From assembly GCA_028749255.1 (NCBI GenBank), contig JAQTYE010000008.1, forward strand, positions 1-37,673: 37,673 bases of DNA. Reading direction: 5' to 3'. Source of the DNA: Paracoccaceae bacterium. Its GTDB lineage: Bacteria; Pseudomonadota; Alphaproteobacteria; Rhodobacterales; Rhodobacteraceae. Under the pieces are notes generated by a model that had not been told where the DNA came from, searched no databases, and saw nothing but the letters and a program-made list of their open reading frames with translations. Made by a program: the position numbers and the translations under genes. This document shows, piece after piece, positions 12,356 through 21,268 of this stretch (the first letter of the stretch is position 1; each line of letters opens with the position of its first letter).

Positions 12356-13009
12356 ATGACCGAGTTCATCTATTCCCCGCCGTCCGAGGCCCCGCGTATC
12401 CTGCATGCCGATCACGAGATCCTCGTGGTGGACAAACCCGCAGGTCTGCTGTCGGTGCCCGGGCGCGGCGAGGATCGGGCCGATTGCCTGATCAACCGGC
12501 TGCGCGGCGCCTATCCGACGGTGCTGCTGGTGCACCGACTGGATCTGGACACCTCTGGCGTGATGATCTTTGGCCTGACCCCCCACGCGCAGCGCCATCT
12601 GGGGCGGCAATTCGAGGATCGGCAGACCAAGAAACACTATATCGCACGGCTTTGGGGGCATCTGGAGCCGAAGACGGGCCGGGTTGACCTGCCGTTGATT
12701 GTGGACTGGCCGAACCGCCCGCGCCAGCATGTGAACCATGACACCGGCAAACCCGCGCAGACCGACTGGCGCGTGCTGCGCCATGACCCGGACGGCACCA
12801 CGCGGGTGCGGCTGACGCCAGTGACCGGGCGCAGCCATCAACTGCGCGTGCATATGATGGAACTGGGGCATCCGATCCTGGGGGATCCGCTTTATGCCAC
12901 GGGGGCTGCGCGGGATTATCCGCGGCTGATGCTGCACGCTGAAAGCCTGCGGATCCGGCACCCGGACAGCAACCAGACCATGACCTTCAGCGCACCCTGC
13001 CCGTTCTGA
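12356..13009 (+). CDS. rluA: RluA-type pseudouridine synthase
   Basis: A pseudouridine synthase of 217 residues, nearly the length of E. coli RluA (219), which modifies U746 of 23S rRNA and U32 of some tRNAs. The catalytic Asp lies in VHRLDLDTSG (about D63). RluA-specific stretches are present: DKPAGLLSVPGRGED, LPLIVDWPNRPRQHV and TGRSHQLRVHM. There is no S4 domain, as in RluA and unlike RluC/RluD. These shared segments make RluA the best assignment within the family. It is convergent with the saccharopine-dehydrogenase-like gene, separated by 17 bp. Confidence 0.9.
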   Translation: MTEFIYSPPSEAPRILHADHEILVVDKPAGLLSVPGRGEDRADCLINRLRGAYPTVLLVHRLDLDTSGVMIFGLTPHAQRHLGRQFEDRQTKKHYIARLWGHLEPKTGRVDLPLIVDWPNRPRQHVNHDTGKPAQTDWRVLRHDPDGTTRVRLTPVTGRSHQLRVHMMELGHPILGDPLYATGAARDYPRLMLHAESLRIRHPDSNQTMTFSAPCPF

Positions 13010-13026
13010 CAGGCGCGCGCCCCGGC

Positions 13027-14172
13027 TCAGGCCAGATGATCATGCCTGGCCAGATATTGCGCCTGCGTGTCCAGTGCCGCGAGCCAATCCGCGATCAGTT
13101 TCGCATCATGCGGTGCAGGGTGAACACCCGCGGGGATGCTGTGGGCCAGAACTGCTTCGGTGGCCAGCGACACCGGCCCCGACACCAGCCGCGCCATGGC
13201 GGATCCGCGCGCGTCCCCGGTGGCATCGAGCGCCCAGGATTTGTGCCAGACCGTGCGCCCCGCCTGCTTGGCCTGCAATGCGACATGCAACACCACGCGG
13301 TCGGGTTCGTCCGGGCCATAGGCGTTGTCGTGCCACAGCTGGTCGGCCAGCATGGCCAGGCGATCATCGGCCCCCGGGGCCGCGTCTTCCAGCGCGGAGA
13401 AAACGGGCTTCCAAGCGTCGGCCCAGCCCATCAAGCGGATCGTGCCGCGCACGAAATCCTCGATCTTCCAACCTGGATCAAAGTGATAATCGGCGATGAA
13501 GGGCAGGCTGTCGCGGTTGGGATAGACTTCAAACGTCTCGGGGCGGGGCAGGGTGGCGTCGAACCGGCTGACAGCTTCCCACGGGCGGCTGACCCGCAAC
13601 TCGATGAAATGCCGGATCGAGCGCGAGGGTGATTTCAGTGCGCGCAAAACGCCCAGCGGTGACCAGCTGAATTTGTAGCGAAACGCATTGGGTTGCGCGG
13701 GCACGCCGCCGCAATAAGAGTGGAACGACAGCGTGGTGTCCGGTGTGGCCAGACCGCTGGTGCGGTAATCGGCGACCAGATCATGCGCCATCAGATGGTC
13801 AATGCCGGGGTCCAGGCCGACCTCGGCCACCAGTGTCACGCCGATATCGCGGGCCCGGGCATCCAGCGCGCGCAGCGCATCGCTGAGGTAAGAGGAGCAG
13901 ACGAAATGTGCGCCGCAGTCCAGCGCGATTTCGGCCAGACTCAGGTGCAGATCGGGCGGCAGCATCGACACGATGACATCCCCCGGCGTCACGGCGGCGC
14001 GCAGGGCATGGGGGCTGTAGGCAGCGATGCGGGCCGGGCGCCCGCCGATCAGCGCGTAGGCCGTGGGTTCGTCGATTGTCCAGACCGTGACCGCGCGGCC
14101 CTGATCAATCAATCGTCGCAGTCCCGGCCCCGAACTCAACCCCGTTCCGCACCAATGGACCATCGCACTCAT
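13027..14172 (-). CDS. Saccharopine dehydrogenase (glutamate-forming) family protein
   Basis: 381 residues with an N-terminal nucleotide-binding fold (HWCGTGLSSGPG) and family signatures EVGLDPGIDH (about 124-133) and SYCGGVPAQP followed by FRYKFSWSPLGVL. These match the Lys9-type saccharopine reductase group. Bacterial members act in lysine degradation or in uncharacterised NAD(P)-linked reactions, so the substrate should not be assumed. No lysine-ketoglutarate reductase partner is adjacent. The start follows the stop of the WGR gene by only 3 bp, so the two are probably one operon. An alternative start at 14163 would shorten it by three residues. Confidence 0.82.
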   Translation of the reverse strand: MSAMVHWCGTGLSSGPGLRRLIDQGRAVTVWTIDEPTAYALIGGRPARIAAYSPHALRAAVTPGDVIVSMLPPDLHLSLAEIALDCGAHFVCSSYLSDALRALDARARDIGVTLVAEVGLDPGIDHLMAHDLVADYRTSGLATPDTTLSFHSYCGGVPAQPNAFRYKFSWSPLGVLRALKSPSRSIRHFIELRVSRPWEAVSRFDATLPRPETFEVYPNRDSLPFIADYHFDPGWKIEDFVRGTIRLMGWADAWKPVFSALEDAAPGADDRLAMLADQLWHDNAYGPDEPDRVVLHVALQAKQAGRTVWHKSWALDATGDARGSAMARLVSGPVSLATEAVLAHSIPAGVHPAPHDAKLIADWLAALDTQAQYLARHDHLA

Positions 14173-14175
14173 CGC

Positions 14176-14415
14176 TCAGCCCCGCGCCGTCTGACGTTCC
14201 GTGACACGATAACCGCGCGCCACCGCCTTGCCGCGCCAGCGGTCGGCCGCATGCACCGCCTCGCGCAGGTTGGAAAACCAGTTCGCCCGGCTGCCCGCAC
14301 GTCGCCCCTGCCGCCCCCATTCGCGCAGCACGGTATATTCGCCGAACAGATTGTCCGAAATTTCAACGCGATAGAACGCCCGAGAGGGCGCGCGGTGGAG
14401 CAGAAGGGTCAGCAT
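14176..14415 (-). CDS. Free-standing WGR-domain protein
   Basis: A 79-residue protein that consists essentially of a WGR domain, including YTVLREWGRQGRRAG and the C-terminal Arg/Lys-rich half. In eukaryotes WGR occurs in PARPs, where it contacts DNA ends. Bacteria carry short stand-alone versions of unknown role. It sits directly upstream of the saccharopine-dehydrogenase-like gene with a 3-bp gap, which suggests co-translation, though no functional link is known. The 66 bp up to the response-regulator stop are non-coding, so transcription could also read through from the kinase/regulator genes. Confidence 0.8.
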   Translation of the reverse strand: MLTLLLHRAPSRAFYRVEISDNLFGEYTVLREWGRQGRRAGSRANWFSNLREAVHAADRWRGKAVARGYRVTERQTARG

Positions 14416-14481
14416 GGCAGTGCTTTCGATCCGGGGTTTGTGCCAAGGAATCAGAAGCGGGGGGGCAATGCCAGCGCAAAA

Positions 14482-15192
14482 TCACGCCCAGCGGACCTCG
14501 CCCAGAAAGATATAGCCCGCGCCGTAGATCGTCTTGATCAGCCGCGGGTTTTTCGGGTCTTCGCCCAGCTTGGTGCGCAGCCGCGAGATCCGCACATCCA
14601 TCGCCCGGTCGAAACTTTCGCCCGCCGCACCGCCCAGACTTTCCTGCATCTGCGCGCGCGAGATCAGCCGGTTGGGCGCGTCCAGAAACAGCCGCAGCAC
14701 CTCGCCTTCGGCATGGGAAAACGGGGTCTCGGTGCCGGCCGCATCGACCAGAATGTAGCGGTCGAAATAGGCGCGCCAGCCCGCGAAATGCGCGATCTGC
14801 GCGGCGGGGCCTGCATCGGCGCGATGCTTTCGCAGACGCGCGCGGATCCGCGCCACCACCTCGGCCGGGTCGAACGGCTTGATGATGTAATCATCGGCCC
14901 CGAGTTCAAGCCCGGTGACCCGGTCCTGCACCTGTGCGCGGCCCGAAATGATGATGATCGCCGCGCCCGATTCCAGCGCCAGCCGATGCACCAGGGCCAG
15001 CCCGTCGCGATCGGGCAGGCCCAGATCCACCAGACAGACATCGGGCGCGGTGCGTTTCAGCGCCGCCTCGAATTCGGTCGCGCGGCCATAGCTCGTGGTG
15101 CGGAACCCGGCCTCTTCCAGCGCGTCCGACAGCATCCGGCGAATTTCGGGTTCGTCGTCCAGAATGGCGACATGCGGTTGGGCGGCACTCAT
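14482..15192 (-). CDS. OmpR/PhoB-family response regulator
   Basis: A 236-residue DNA-binding response regulator. The N-terminal receiver has the acidic pair in ILDDEPE, phosphoacceptor Asp56 in CLVDLGLPDRDG and the conserved Lys in IIKPFDP. The C-terminal winged helix (about 135-230) has DVRISRLRTKLGEDP and IKTIYGAGYIF, typical of OmpR/PhoB. Its ATG overlaps the stop of the upstream kinase by four bases (ATGA), so it is very probably that kinase's partner. The ORF-track start lies inside the kinase and is rejected. Likely targets are the tandem repeats at 17158-17198 that precede the ligase/Liv operon. Confidence 0.93.
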   Translation of the reverse strand: MSAAQPHVAILDDEPEIRRMLSDALEEAGFRTTSYGRATEFEAALKRTAPDVCLVDLGLPDRDGLALVHRLALESGAAIIIISGRAQVQDRVTGLELGADDYIIKPFDPAEVVARIRARLRKHRADAGPAAQIAHFAGWRAYFDRYILVDAAGTETPFSHAEGEVLRLFLDAPNRLISRAQMQESLGGAAGESFDRAMDVRISRLRTKLGEDPKNPRLIKTIYGAGYIFLGEVRWA

Positions 15193-17093
15193 TGGCAGGC
15201 TCCGGCGATCAGGGCCGCAAGCTCGGCCTGGGTGAAGGGTTTTTGCAAAACCGGGCAGGGCGCTGCGGCGCGCAGCGCATTTCCGGGCGGCAACGAGGTC
15301 ATCAGCGCGACGCACCGCCGCCCCGCCAGCCGCTGCGCCAGATCGACGCCGGTGGTGGCACCGGGCAATTGCACATCTGACAGCACCATGCCGATATCGG
15401 GCAGATTGGCCAGGGCCTGGGCTTCGGCGACGGTGGTGGCCTCGATCACGCTATGGCCCAGACCGCGCAGCATTTCCCGCACATTCGCGCGGATGTCGTC
15501 GTCGTCTTCGACCAGCAGCACCAGCATCGGGCGCTGGGTTTCCGCCGCGCGCAGCGGCAGTCGCAGGGTGATGCGCGCGCCGGTGGGGGTGTTTTCAAGA
15601 CGCACCGTGCCGCCCGCCAGTTTGGTTTGATCATAGACCATCGACAGGCCCAGCCCCGAGCCTTCGCCACCCTTGGTTGTGAAAAACGGGTCCAGCCCGC
15701 GTTCCAGCGCCTCGGGGGAAAACCCCGGGCCGGTGTCGGTCACCGCAATTTCGACCCAGGTGTCGCGCACGGCATGAGCCTCGATCGTGATGTAGCCGCC
15801 CGCGGGGGCCATCGCATCACGCGCGTTCAGCAGCAGGTTCAGCAGGCTGTCCTGCAAGGGGCCGGGATCCAGCAGGATCGGCGCATCAAGCCCCGCAGAG
15901 AAGATGTCGAGCGTGACCGTAGCGCCCAGCGTAGGCCGCGCCATGGCCGCCAGATCATGCAACAAGCCGCGCAGATCCACCGCCTGTGGACGCAGTTCGC
16001 GTGGACCCGAAATCGCCGCGATCCGGTCAAGCAACATGCCGCCGCGCCGTGCCGCTGCAAGGGTCGAGCGCGCGATTTCGGCGGCCTCGGGGGGCAGATG
16101 GGCCATCCGCTCCAACCGCCCCTGAAGGCCCAGAATGATCGTCAGAAGATTGGCGAAATCATGCGCCAGCCCCGAGGTCAGCTGCGCCGCCAACTCGCGT
16201 TTGGACGATTGCGCCAGCGCCGCGCGGGTCTGCGCTTCGTGGGTGACGTCGGTGGACAGGATGTAGACGCCGTTCACCCCGCCTGCCGCGTCGCGGTCGG
16301 GCGTCAGCGCGATACGGATGCGCCGCCCCGACGGCGCGTGGGTGATTTCGATCACATTGGCCTCGCCCGCCAGCGCGCGGGAAAACCCCGGTTCAATCCG
16401 GGCGAAGGTTTCGGCCCCCAGCGCCTCGTCAACGCGCAGTTCCACCACATCGACCAGACTGCCCGGCATCACATCCGAAAGTTTGCGGTTCGAAAAGGTA
16501 TAGCGGAAGTCACGGTCCACATGGGCGATATGGGCGGGCATCATCTGGGTAACGTGCCGGGTGCGCGCCTCGATCAGGGTCAGTTCGCGCTTGGCCTCTT
16601 CCAGCGCGGCATTGGTGGCGCCAAGGGCCCGGTTCGCCTGCGCCAGCCGCTCGGCGTTTTCCAGAACCTGTTCGGACAGCTCGGCCGAATGGGCGCGCAG
16701 CAGGGCTTCTTGCCGCTTGATTTCGGTGATGTCGGTGTAAACGGTGACCCAGCCCCCCTGCGGCAAGGGCGAGCCCTCGACCGCAATCGTGCGCCCGTTG
16801 GCGCGGGTGCGCTCCATGTAATGCGGTTCAAACGCGCGGGCCTGATCAACGCGCGACCACACGGCTTCTTCGATATCGGCGACCGGGCCGTAATCGCCGC
16901 GCTCGATCAGATAGCGAATCGTGTCGGAAAATGGCGTCCCGGCACGGGTCAGCGCTTCGGGGAGGTCGAACATTCGCTGATATTCACGGTTTGAAACCGC
17001 CAGCCGCAATTCGCTGTCAAAGATCGACAGGGCCTGCTGAATCAGGTTCAAACCGGCCTGCGTCAGCCGTTCGCGTGTGTCATCAGTGGTCAT
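15189..17093 (-). CDS. PAS-containing hybrid sensor histidine kinase
   Basis: 634 residues with no obvious membrane segment. It has a PAS domain (about 5-120), a coiled coil (about 130-185) and a second PAS-like domain (about 185-290). The dimerisation domain carries the phosphoacceptor His in GLAHDFANLL (H311). The ATPase domain has DTGPGFSPE and GEGSGLGLSMVYD. A C-terminal receiver (about 520-634) has Asp573 in VLSDVQLPG. The start at 17093 gives the family N-terminus. It is unusual in feeding both its own receiver and a separate OmpR-type regulator. It is divergent from the acyl-CoA ligase/Liv operon, so sensing the transported compound or a metabolite is a reasonable inference. Confidence 0.92.
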   Translation of the reverse strand: MTTDDTRERLTQAGLNLIQQALSIFDSELRLAVSNREYQRMFDLPEALTRAGTPFSDTIRYLIERGDYGPVADIEEAVWSRVDQARAFEPHYMERTRANGRTIAVEGSPLPQGGWVTVYTDITEIKRQEALLRAHSAELSEQVLENAERLAQANRALGATNAALEEAKRELTLIEARTRHVTQMMPAHIAHVDRDFRYTFSNRKLSDVMPGSLVDVVELRVDEALGAETFARIEPGFSRALAGEANVIEITHAPSGRRIRIALTPDRDAAGGVNGVYILSTDVTHEAQTRAALAQSSKRELAAQLTSGLAHDFANLLTIILGLQGRLERMAHLPPEAAEIARSTLAAARRGGMLLDRIAAISGPRELRPQAVDLRGLLHDLAAMARPTLGATVTLDIFSAGLDAPILLDPGPLQDSLLNLLLNARDAMAPAGGYITIEAHAVRDTWVEIAVTDTGPGFSPEALERGLDPFFTTKGGEGSGLGLSMVYDQTKLAGGTVRLENTPTGARITLRLPLRAAETQRPMLVLLVEDDDDIRANVREMLRGLGHSVIEATTVAEAQALANLPDIGMVLSDVQLPGATTGVDLAQRLAGRRCVALMTSLPPGNALRAAAPCPVLQKPFTQAELAALIAGACQ

Positions 17094-17157
17094 GTGGCTG
17101 CCTCCGGTCCCACCGCTAACATCGTGGCCGTGTGGGGCAAAGAGAAGAAGTTGCCTT

Positions 17158-17202
17158 GTAAGAATTCGTAAGAATTTGGAAAAAGTCAGGAAAAGTTTGA
17201 CG
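17158..17202. promoter_or_regulatory. Tandem direct repeats, candidate binding site for the OmpR-type regulator
   Basis: In the 196-bp divergent region, GTAAGAATT occurs at 17158 and again at 17168. The similar GGAAAAAGT and GGAAAAGTT follow at 17178 and 17189, so four elements recur every 10-11 bp on the same face of the helix. OmpR/PhoB-family regulators bind head-to-tail repeats with this spacing. A -35-like TTGACG (17197-17202) directly follows, oriented toward the ligase/Liv operon; the -10 is unclear. Assignment to the neighbouring regulator is inference. Confidence 0.55.
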
Positions 17203-17260
17203 CAGAGGGTCACGGCATGACGCTATGGGGGACCGAGGAATCGCCCACTGCGACAAGGGG

Positions 17261-17276
17261 CGCCGGTTTGCCGGCG
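17261..17276 (+). other. Short leader hairpin before the ligase ribosome binding site
   Basis: CGCCGG-TTTG-CCGGCG forms a six-base-pair stem with a four-base loop, ending 3 bp before the GGGAGGA ribosome binding site of the acyl-CoA ligase. It could affect translation or mRNA stability; no function is shown. Confidence 0.4.
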
Positions 17277-17289
17277 TAAGGGAGGACTA

Positions 17290-19257
17290 ATGGCTGACGC
17301 TGTTGCGGCAGAGCAATCTGCGCATTCGATTCCGGCGCTTTTGGCCCGAAACGTCAAACGTTTCGGTGGCCTGCCCGCGTATCGGGAGAAAGAATTCGGT
17401 ATCTGGCAAAGCTGGACCTGGACAGAGACCGCCGAAGAAATCCGCGCGATGGCGTTGGGTTTCCTGAGCCTGGGCGTCGAGCGCGGTGATTACATCGCGA
17501 TCATCGGGCGGAACCGCCCCGCGCATTATTGGGCGATGGTTGCGGCGCAGATGTGCGGCGCGATTCCGGTGCCGCTGTATCAAGACGCTGTGGCCGAAGA
17601 GATGGCCTATGTTCTGGAAAACTGCGGCGCGCGCTTTGTTATCTGCGGCGATCAGGAACAGGTCGACAAGGTGGTCGAGGTCGAGGACCGGATCCACCAC
17701 ATCCAGCATGTGATGTACACCGACAAGCGCGGCATGCGGAAATACGACCACGCCCGGATGAATGCGCTGGAAGATGTGCAATCCGAAGGTCGCGCGGGCC
17801 ATTACCGCTATGAGGAAGAGCTGAACGCACGCATTGCAGAGCTGACCTATGACAGCACCTGCGTGATGCTTTACACTTCGGGGACGACGGGCAAGCCCAA
17901 GGGCGTCGTGCTGTCGAACCGCAACATCATCGAAACCGCCAAGAATTCAGTCACCTTTGATCGGCTGACCCATAACGAAGAGGTTCTGGCCTATCTGCCG
18001 ATGGCCTGGGTCGGCGATTTCATCTTTTCCATTGGTCAGGCGATGTGGGCGGGGTTCACCGTAAACTGCCCCGAAAGCCCGGCGACGATGATGACCGATC
18101 TGCGCGAAATCGGGCCGAGCTATTTCTTCGCCCCGCCGCGGGTGTTCGAAGGCCAGCTGACCAATGTGATGATCCGCATGGAAGATGCGGGCCCGTTCAA
18201 GAAAAAGCTGTTCGACCATTACATGCGTGTCGCGCGCAAGGTCGGGCCGGATATTCTGGATGGCAAGCCGGTCAGCCTGGGGGATCGGCTCAGCTATCTG
18301 CTGGGGGATTTCTTCGTCTACGGGCCGCTGAAAAACACGCTGGGCTTTTCCAATATCCGTGTGGGCTATACCGCGGGCGAGGCGATCGGGCCCGAGATCT
18401 TTGATTTCTACCGCTCGCTCGGGATCAACCTGAAACAGCTGTATGGCCAGACTGAGGCCAGCGTTTTCATCACCCAGCAGCCCGACGGCCAGGTGCGCTC
18501 CGACACGGTCGGTGTGCCCAGCCCTGGGGTCGAGGTGAAAATCGCCGAGAATGGCGAAGTGTTTTACCGCAGCCCTGGCACCTTTGTTGAATACTTCAAG
18601 AACCCCGAAAGCACCGCTTCGACGAAAGACGCCGAAGGCTGGGTCGCTACGGGGGACGCAGGGTTCTTCGAAGAAGGCACCGGGCACCTGCGGATCATCG
18701 ACCGCGCCAAAGACGTGGGCAAAATGGCCGATGGCCGTCTGTTCGCTCCCAAATATGTGGAAAACAAGCTCAAGTTCTACCCCAACATCCTTGAGGCCGT
18801 GGTCTTTGGCGCGGGTCGAGACCGTTGCACTGCCTTCATCAACATCGACCTGACGGCGGTCGGCAACTGGGCCGAGCGCAACAACATCGCCTATGCCTCC
18901 TATCAGGAGCTGGCCGGTCATCCGCGCGTCTATGCGATGATCAAAAGCCATATCGACGAGGTCAACGAAAGCGTCGCGCAAGATCCGATGCTGTCGGGTT
19001 GTCAGGTCCACCGCTTCTTGATCCTGCACAAGGAACTGGATGCGGATGACGGCGAAATGACCCGCACCCGCAAGGTCCGCCGCAATATCGTCGAAAGCAA
19101 ATACGCCGATCTGATCGCCGCGCTCTATGATGGTCGCGACAGCGTCTATACCGAGACCGAGGTGACCTATGAAGATGGCCGCAAGGGCAAGATCACGGCG
19201 ACGCTGACCCTTGCCGATGCGACGGTGACCCCGGAACAAAGGATGGCTGCGGAATGA
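17290..19257 (+). CDS. AMP-forming long-chain acyl-CoA synthetase-like ligase
   Basis: 655 residues of the ANL superfamily, closest to the long FAA1-type acyl-CoA synthetases. It adenylates a carboxylic acid and transfers it to CoA. The P-loop LYTSGTTGKPKGVV is near residue 194. The acceptor region contains GYTAGEAIGPE and LYGQTEAS, the A7-type motif is GWVATGDAGFF, and the hinge is RIIDRAKDVGKMADG. Length fits the FAA1 group. The RBS GGGAGGA precedes the start. It is the first gene of the Liv operon and overlaps livG by four bases, so it presumably activates the imported acid, trapping it as the CoA thioester. The substrate is not readable; fatty or aryl acids are both possible. Confidence 0.88.
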   Translation: MADAVAAEQSAHSIPALLARNVKRFGGLPAYREKEFGIWQSWTWTETAEEIRAMALGFLSLGVERGDYIAIIGRNRPAHYWAMVAAQMCGAIPVPLYQDAVAEEMAYVLENCGARFVICGDQEQVDKVVEVEDRIHHIQHVMYTDKRGMRKYDHARMNALEDVQSEGRAGHYRYEEELNARIAELTYDSTCVMLYTSGTTGKPKGVVLSNRNIIETAKNSVTFDRLTHNEEVLAYLPMAWVGDFIFSIGQAMWAGFTVNCPESPATMMTDLREIGPSYFFAPPRVFEGQLTNVMIRMEDAGPFKKKLFDHYMRVARKVGPDILDGKPVSLGDRLSYLLGDFFVYGPLKNTLGFSNIRVGYTAGEAIGPEIFDFYRSLGINLKQLYGQTEASVFITQQPDGQVRSDTVGVPSPGVEVKIAENGEVFYRSPGTFVEYFKNPESTASTKDAEGWVATGDAGFFEEGTGHLRIIDRAKDVGKMADGRLFAPKYVENKLKFYPNILEAVVFGAGRDRCTAFINIDLTAVGNWAERNNIAYASYQELAGHPRVYAMIKSHIDEVNESVAQDPMLSGCQVHRFLILHKELDADDGEMTRTRKVRRNIVESKYADLIAALYDGRDSVYTETEVTYEDGRKGKITATLTLADATVTPEQRMAAE

Positions 19258-20072
19258 CCGATATGAGCCAAGGATACGTCACCGCAGACGGCCGCAAAAT
19301 CGGCGGCGTGCTGATGGAGATGAAAAATATCACCCTGAAATTCGGCGGCGTAACCGCAATTCAGGACATCAGCTTTGACATTCGCGACGGCGAGATCCGC
19401 GCGATCATCGGGCCGAACGGCGCGGGGAAATCCTCGATGCTGAACGTGATCTCGGGGTTCTATGTGCCGACCGAGGGCGAGGTCTGGTTCAAGGGCTACA
19501 AGCGCGGGCCGATGCGGCCCTATCAGGTGGCCCAGTTGGGCATCGCCCGGACCTTCCAGAACATCGCGTTGTTCGATGGTATGTCGGTGCTGGACAACAT
19601 CATGACCGGGCGTCTGACCTTGATGAAATCGGGGCTGCTCTCTCAGGCAATGTGGTGGGGGGCTGCGTCGAAAGAAGAAGACGAGCACCGCGAAAAAGTT
19701 GAAAAGATCATCGACTTCCTTGAAATTCAGAACATTCGGAAAACGCCTGTTGGCCGTCTGCCCTATGGTCTGAAAAAGCGCGTCGAACTGGCCCGCGCAT
19801 TGGCGGCGGAACCCAAGATCCTGCTGTTGGATGAACCGATGGCCGGCATGAACGTCGAGGAAAAAGAGGACATGTGCCGCTTTATCCTGGATGTGAATGA
19901 CGAATTCGGCACCACGATCGCGCTGATCGAACACGATATGGGCGTGGTCATGGACCTGTCCGACCGCGTCGTGGTGATGGATTACGGCAAGAAGATCGGC
20001 GACGGCACCCCCGACGAGGTGCGCAACAGCCAAGAGGTGATCGACGCCTATCTGGGGGTGGCCCATGACTGA
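19254..20072 (+). CDS. livG: Branched-chain-type ABC transporter ATPase LivG
   Basis: 272 residues, cytoplasmic ATPase of a HAAT-family importer. It has Walker A GPNGAGKS (about 53-60), the signature LPYGLKKRVELARAL (a variant of LSGGQ normal for LivG), Walker B ILLLDEPMAGM and the H-loop IEHDMGVVMDL. The long insert between Walker A and the signature, with FQNIALFDGMSVLDNIMTGR, is typical of LivG. Its ATG overlaps the ligase stop (ATGA), supporting this start over the internal Met four codons later. With livF it powers the LivH/LivM channel. Liv names denote family only; the substrate need not be an amino acid. Confidence 0.93.
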   Translation: MTDMSQGYVTADGRKIGGVLMEMKNITLKFGGVTAIQDISFDIRDGEIRAIIGPNGAGKSSMLNVISGFYVPTEGEVWFKGYKRGPMRPYQVAQLGIARTFQNIALFDGMSVLDNIMTGRLTLMKSGLLSQAMWWGAASKEEDEHREKVEKIIDFLEIQNIRKTPVGRLPYGLKKRVELARALAAEPKILLLDEPMAGMNVEEKEDMCRFILDVNDEFGTTIALIEHDMGVVMDLSDRVVVMDYGKKIGDGTPDEVRNSQEVIDAYLGVAHD

Positions 20073-20113
20073 GTTGACCCCCACGACCCGCATTCAAGCC
20101 ACGGAGGCGCACC

Positions 20114-21100
20114 ATGCCTGATCAACTGCTTTACGCGATGGAGGTCACCCTCAACGGTCTGATGGCGGGGGTGATGTATGCGCTGGTCGCGCTGGGCTTT
20201 GTGCTGATCTACAAGGCGAGCGGAATTTTCAACTATGCGCAGGGCGTGTTGGCGCTGTTCGCGGCGCTGACGCTGGTCGGTATTCAGCAAGGCCAGGTGC
20301 CCTTTGCGCATCTGATCAACGCGGTCACCGGCGGGCATCTGACGCATTTCGGCTGGACCGTGCCCTCGGTGCTGGCAATTATCCTGACGGCCGCGGTGAT
20401 GGTCGTGCTGGCGATTGTCATCGAAAAACTGGTGCTGAAGCATCTGGTCAATCAGGCGCCGATCATCCTGTTCATGGCGACCATCGGCATGGCCTATTTC
20501 CTGGAAGGGTTTGGCGATGTGATGTGGGGTGCCGACATCAAGAAGCTGGACGTCGGCCTGCCGCAAGGCATTTCGGACACGGTCGAGGGGCTGACCGACC
20601 GCATTTTCGGCTATGGCTTCTTTGTTGATAACCTCGACATCGTGGCGACGGTGGTGGCGATTTTGCTGGTGACGGCGCTGACGCTGTTCAGCCAATATTC
20701 GAAACAGGGCCGGGCCCTGCGCGCGGTGGCGGATGACCACCAGGCGGCGCTGTCGGTCGGGATCTCGCTGCGCTTCATCTGGATTTTGGTCTGGTCGATC
20801 GCGGGCTTCGTGGCGCTGGTCGCGGGCATCATGTGGGGCTCCAAATCCGGGGTGCAATTCTCGCTGTCGCTGATCGCCCTCAAGGCGCTGCCGGTGCTGA
20901 TGCTGGGCGGGTTCACGTCGATCCCCGGGGCGATTGTCGGCGGTCTGATCATCGGTGTGGGCGAGAAACTGTTCGAGTTCCTGGCTGGCCCGCTGATCGG
21001 GGGCGCGACCGAAAACTGGTTTGCCTATGTTCTGGCGCTGATCTTCCTCGTGTTCCGGCCGCAGGGCCTGTTCGGCGAAAAGATCATCGAGCGGGTGTGA
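20114..21100 (+). CDS. livH: Branched-chain-type ABC transporter permease LivH
   Basis: 328 residues, hydrophobic with about eight to nine membrane segments. The N-terminus has the LivH pattern TLNGLMAGVMYALVALGFVL and KASGIFNYAQG. The C-terminal part contains the cytoplasmic coupling loop SKQGRALRAVADD and GAIVGGLIIGVGE. It forms the inner-membrane channel with LivM. It follows livG by 41 bp, with GGAGG before the start. It is separated from livM by about 400 bp that contain a small extra gene, an arrangement not seen in the standard liv operon. Confidence 0.92.
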   Translation: MPDQLLYAMEVTLNGLMAGVMYALVALGFVLIYKASGIFNYAQGVLALFAALTLVGIQQGQVPFAHLINAVTGGHLTHFGWTVPSVLAIILTAAVMVVLAIVIEKLVLKHLVNQAPIILFMATIGMAYFLEGFGDVMWGADIKKLDVGLPQGISDTVEGLTDRIFGYGFFVDNLDIVATVVAILLVTALTLFSQYSKQGRALRAVADDHQAALSVGISLRFIWILVWSIAGFVALVAGIMWGSKSGVQFSLSLIALKALPVLMLGGFTSIPGAIVGGLIIGVGEKLFEFLAGPLIGGATENWFAYVLALIFLVFRPQGLFGEKIIERV

Positions 21101-21268
21101 CGGCGATGAAAATTGTTTGCGATAACAAGAAAATCGTTGATCGGTGCGCCCGGGTGCGACATTCTGACACGGATCTGATCGCCAAGGGGAGTGGAGGCCC
21201 CGGTCGGAGAAAAGGGACGCAAGCGCGGCCCACCATGGTCGCGCAAGGGATTGGGAGGTCCTTTGGCC

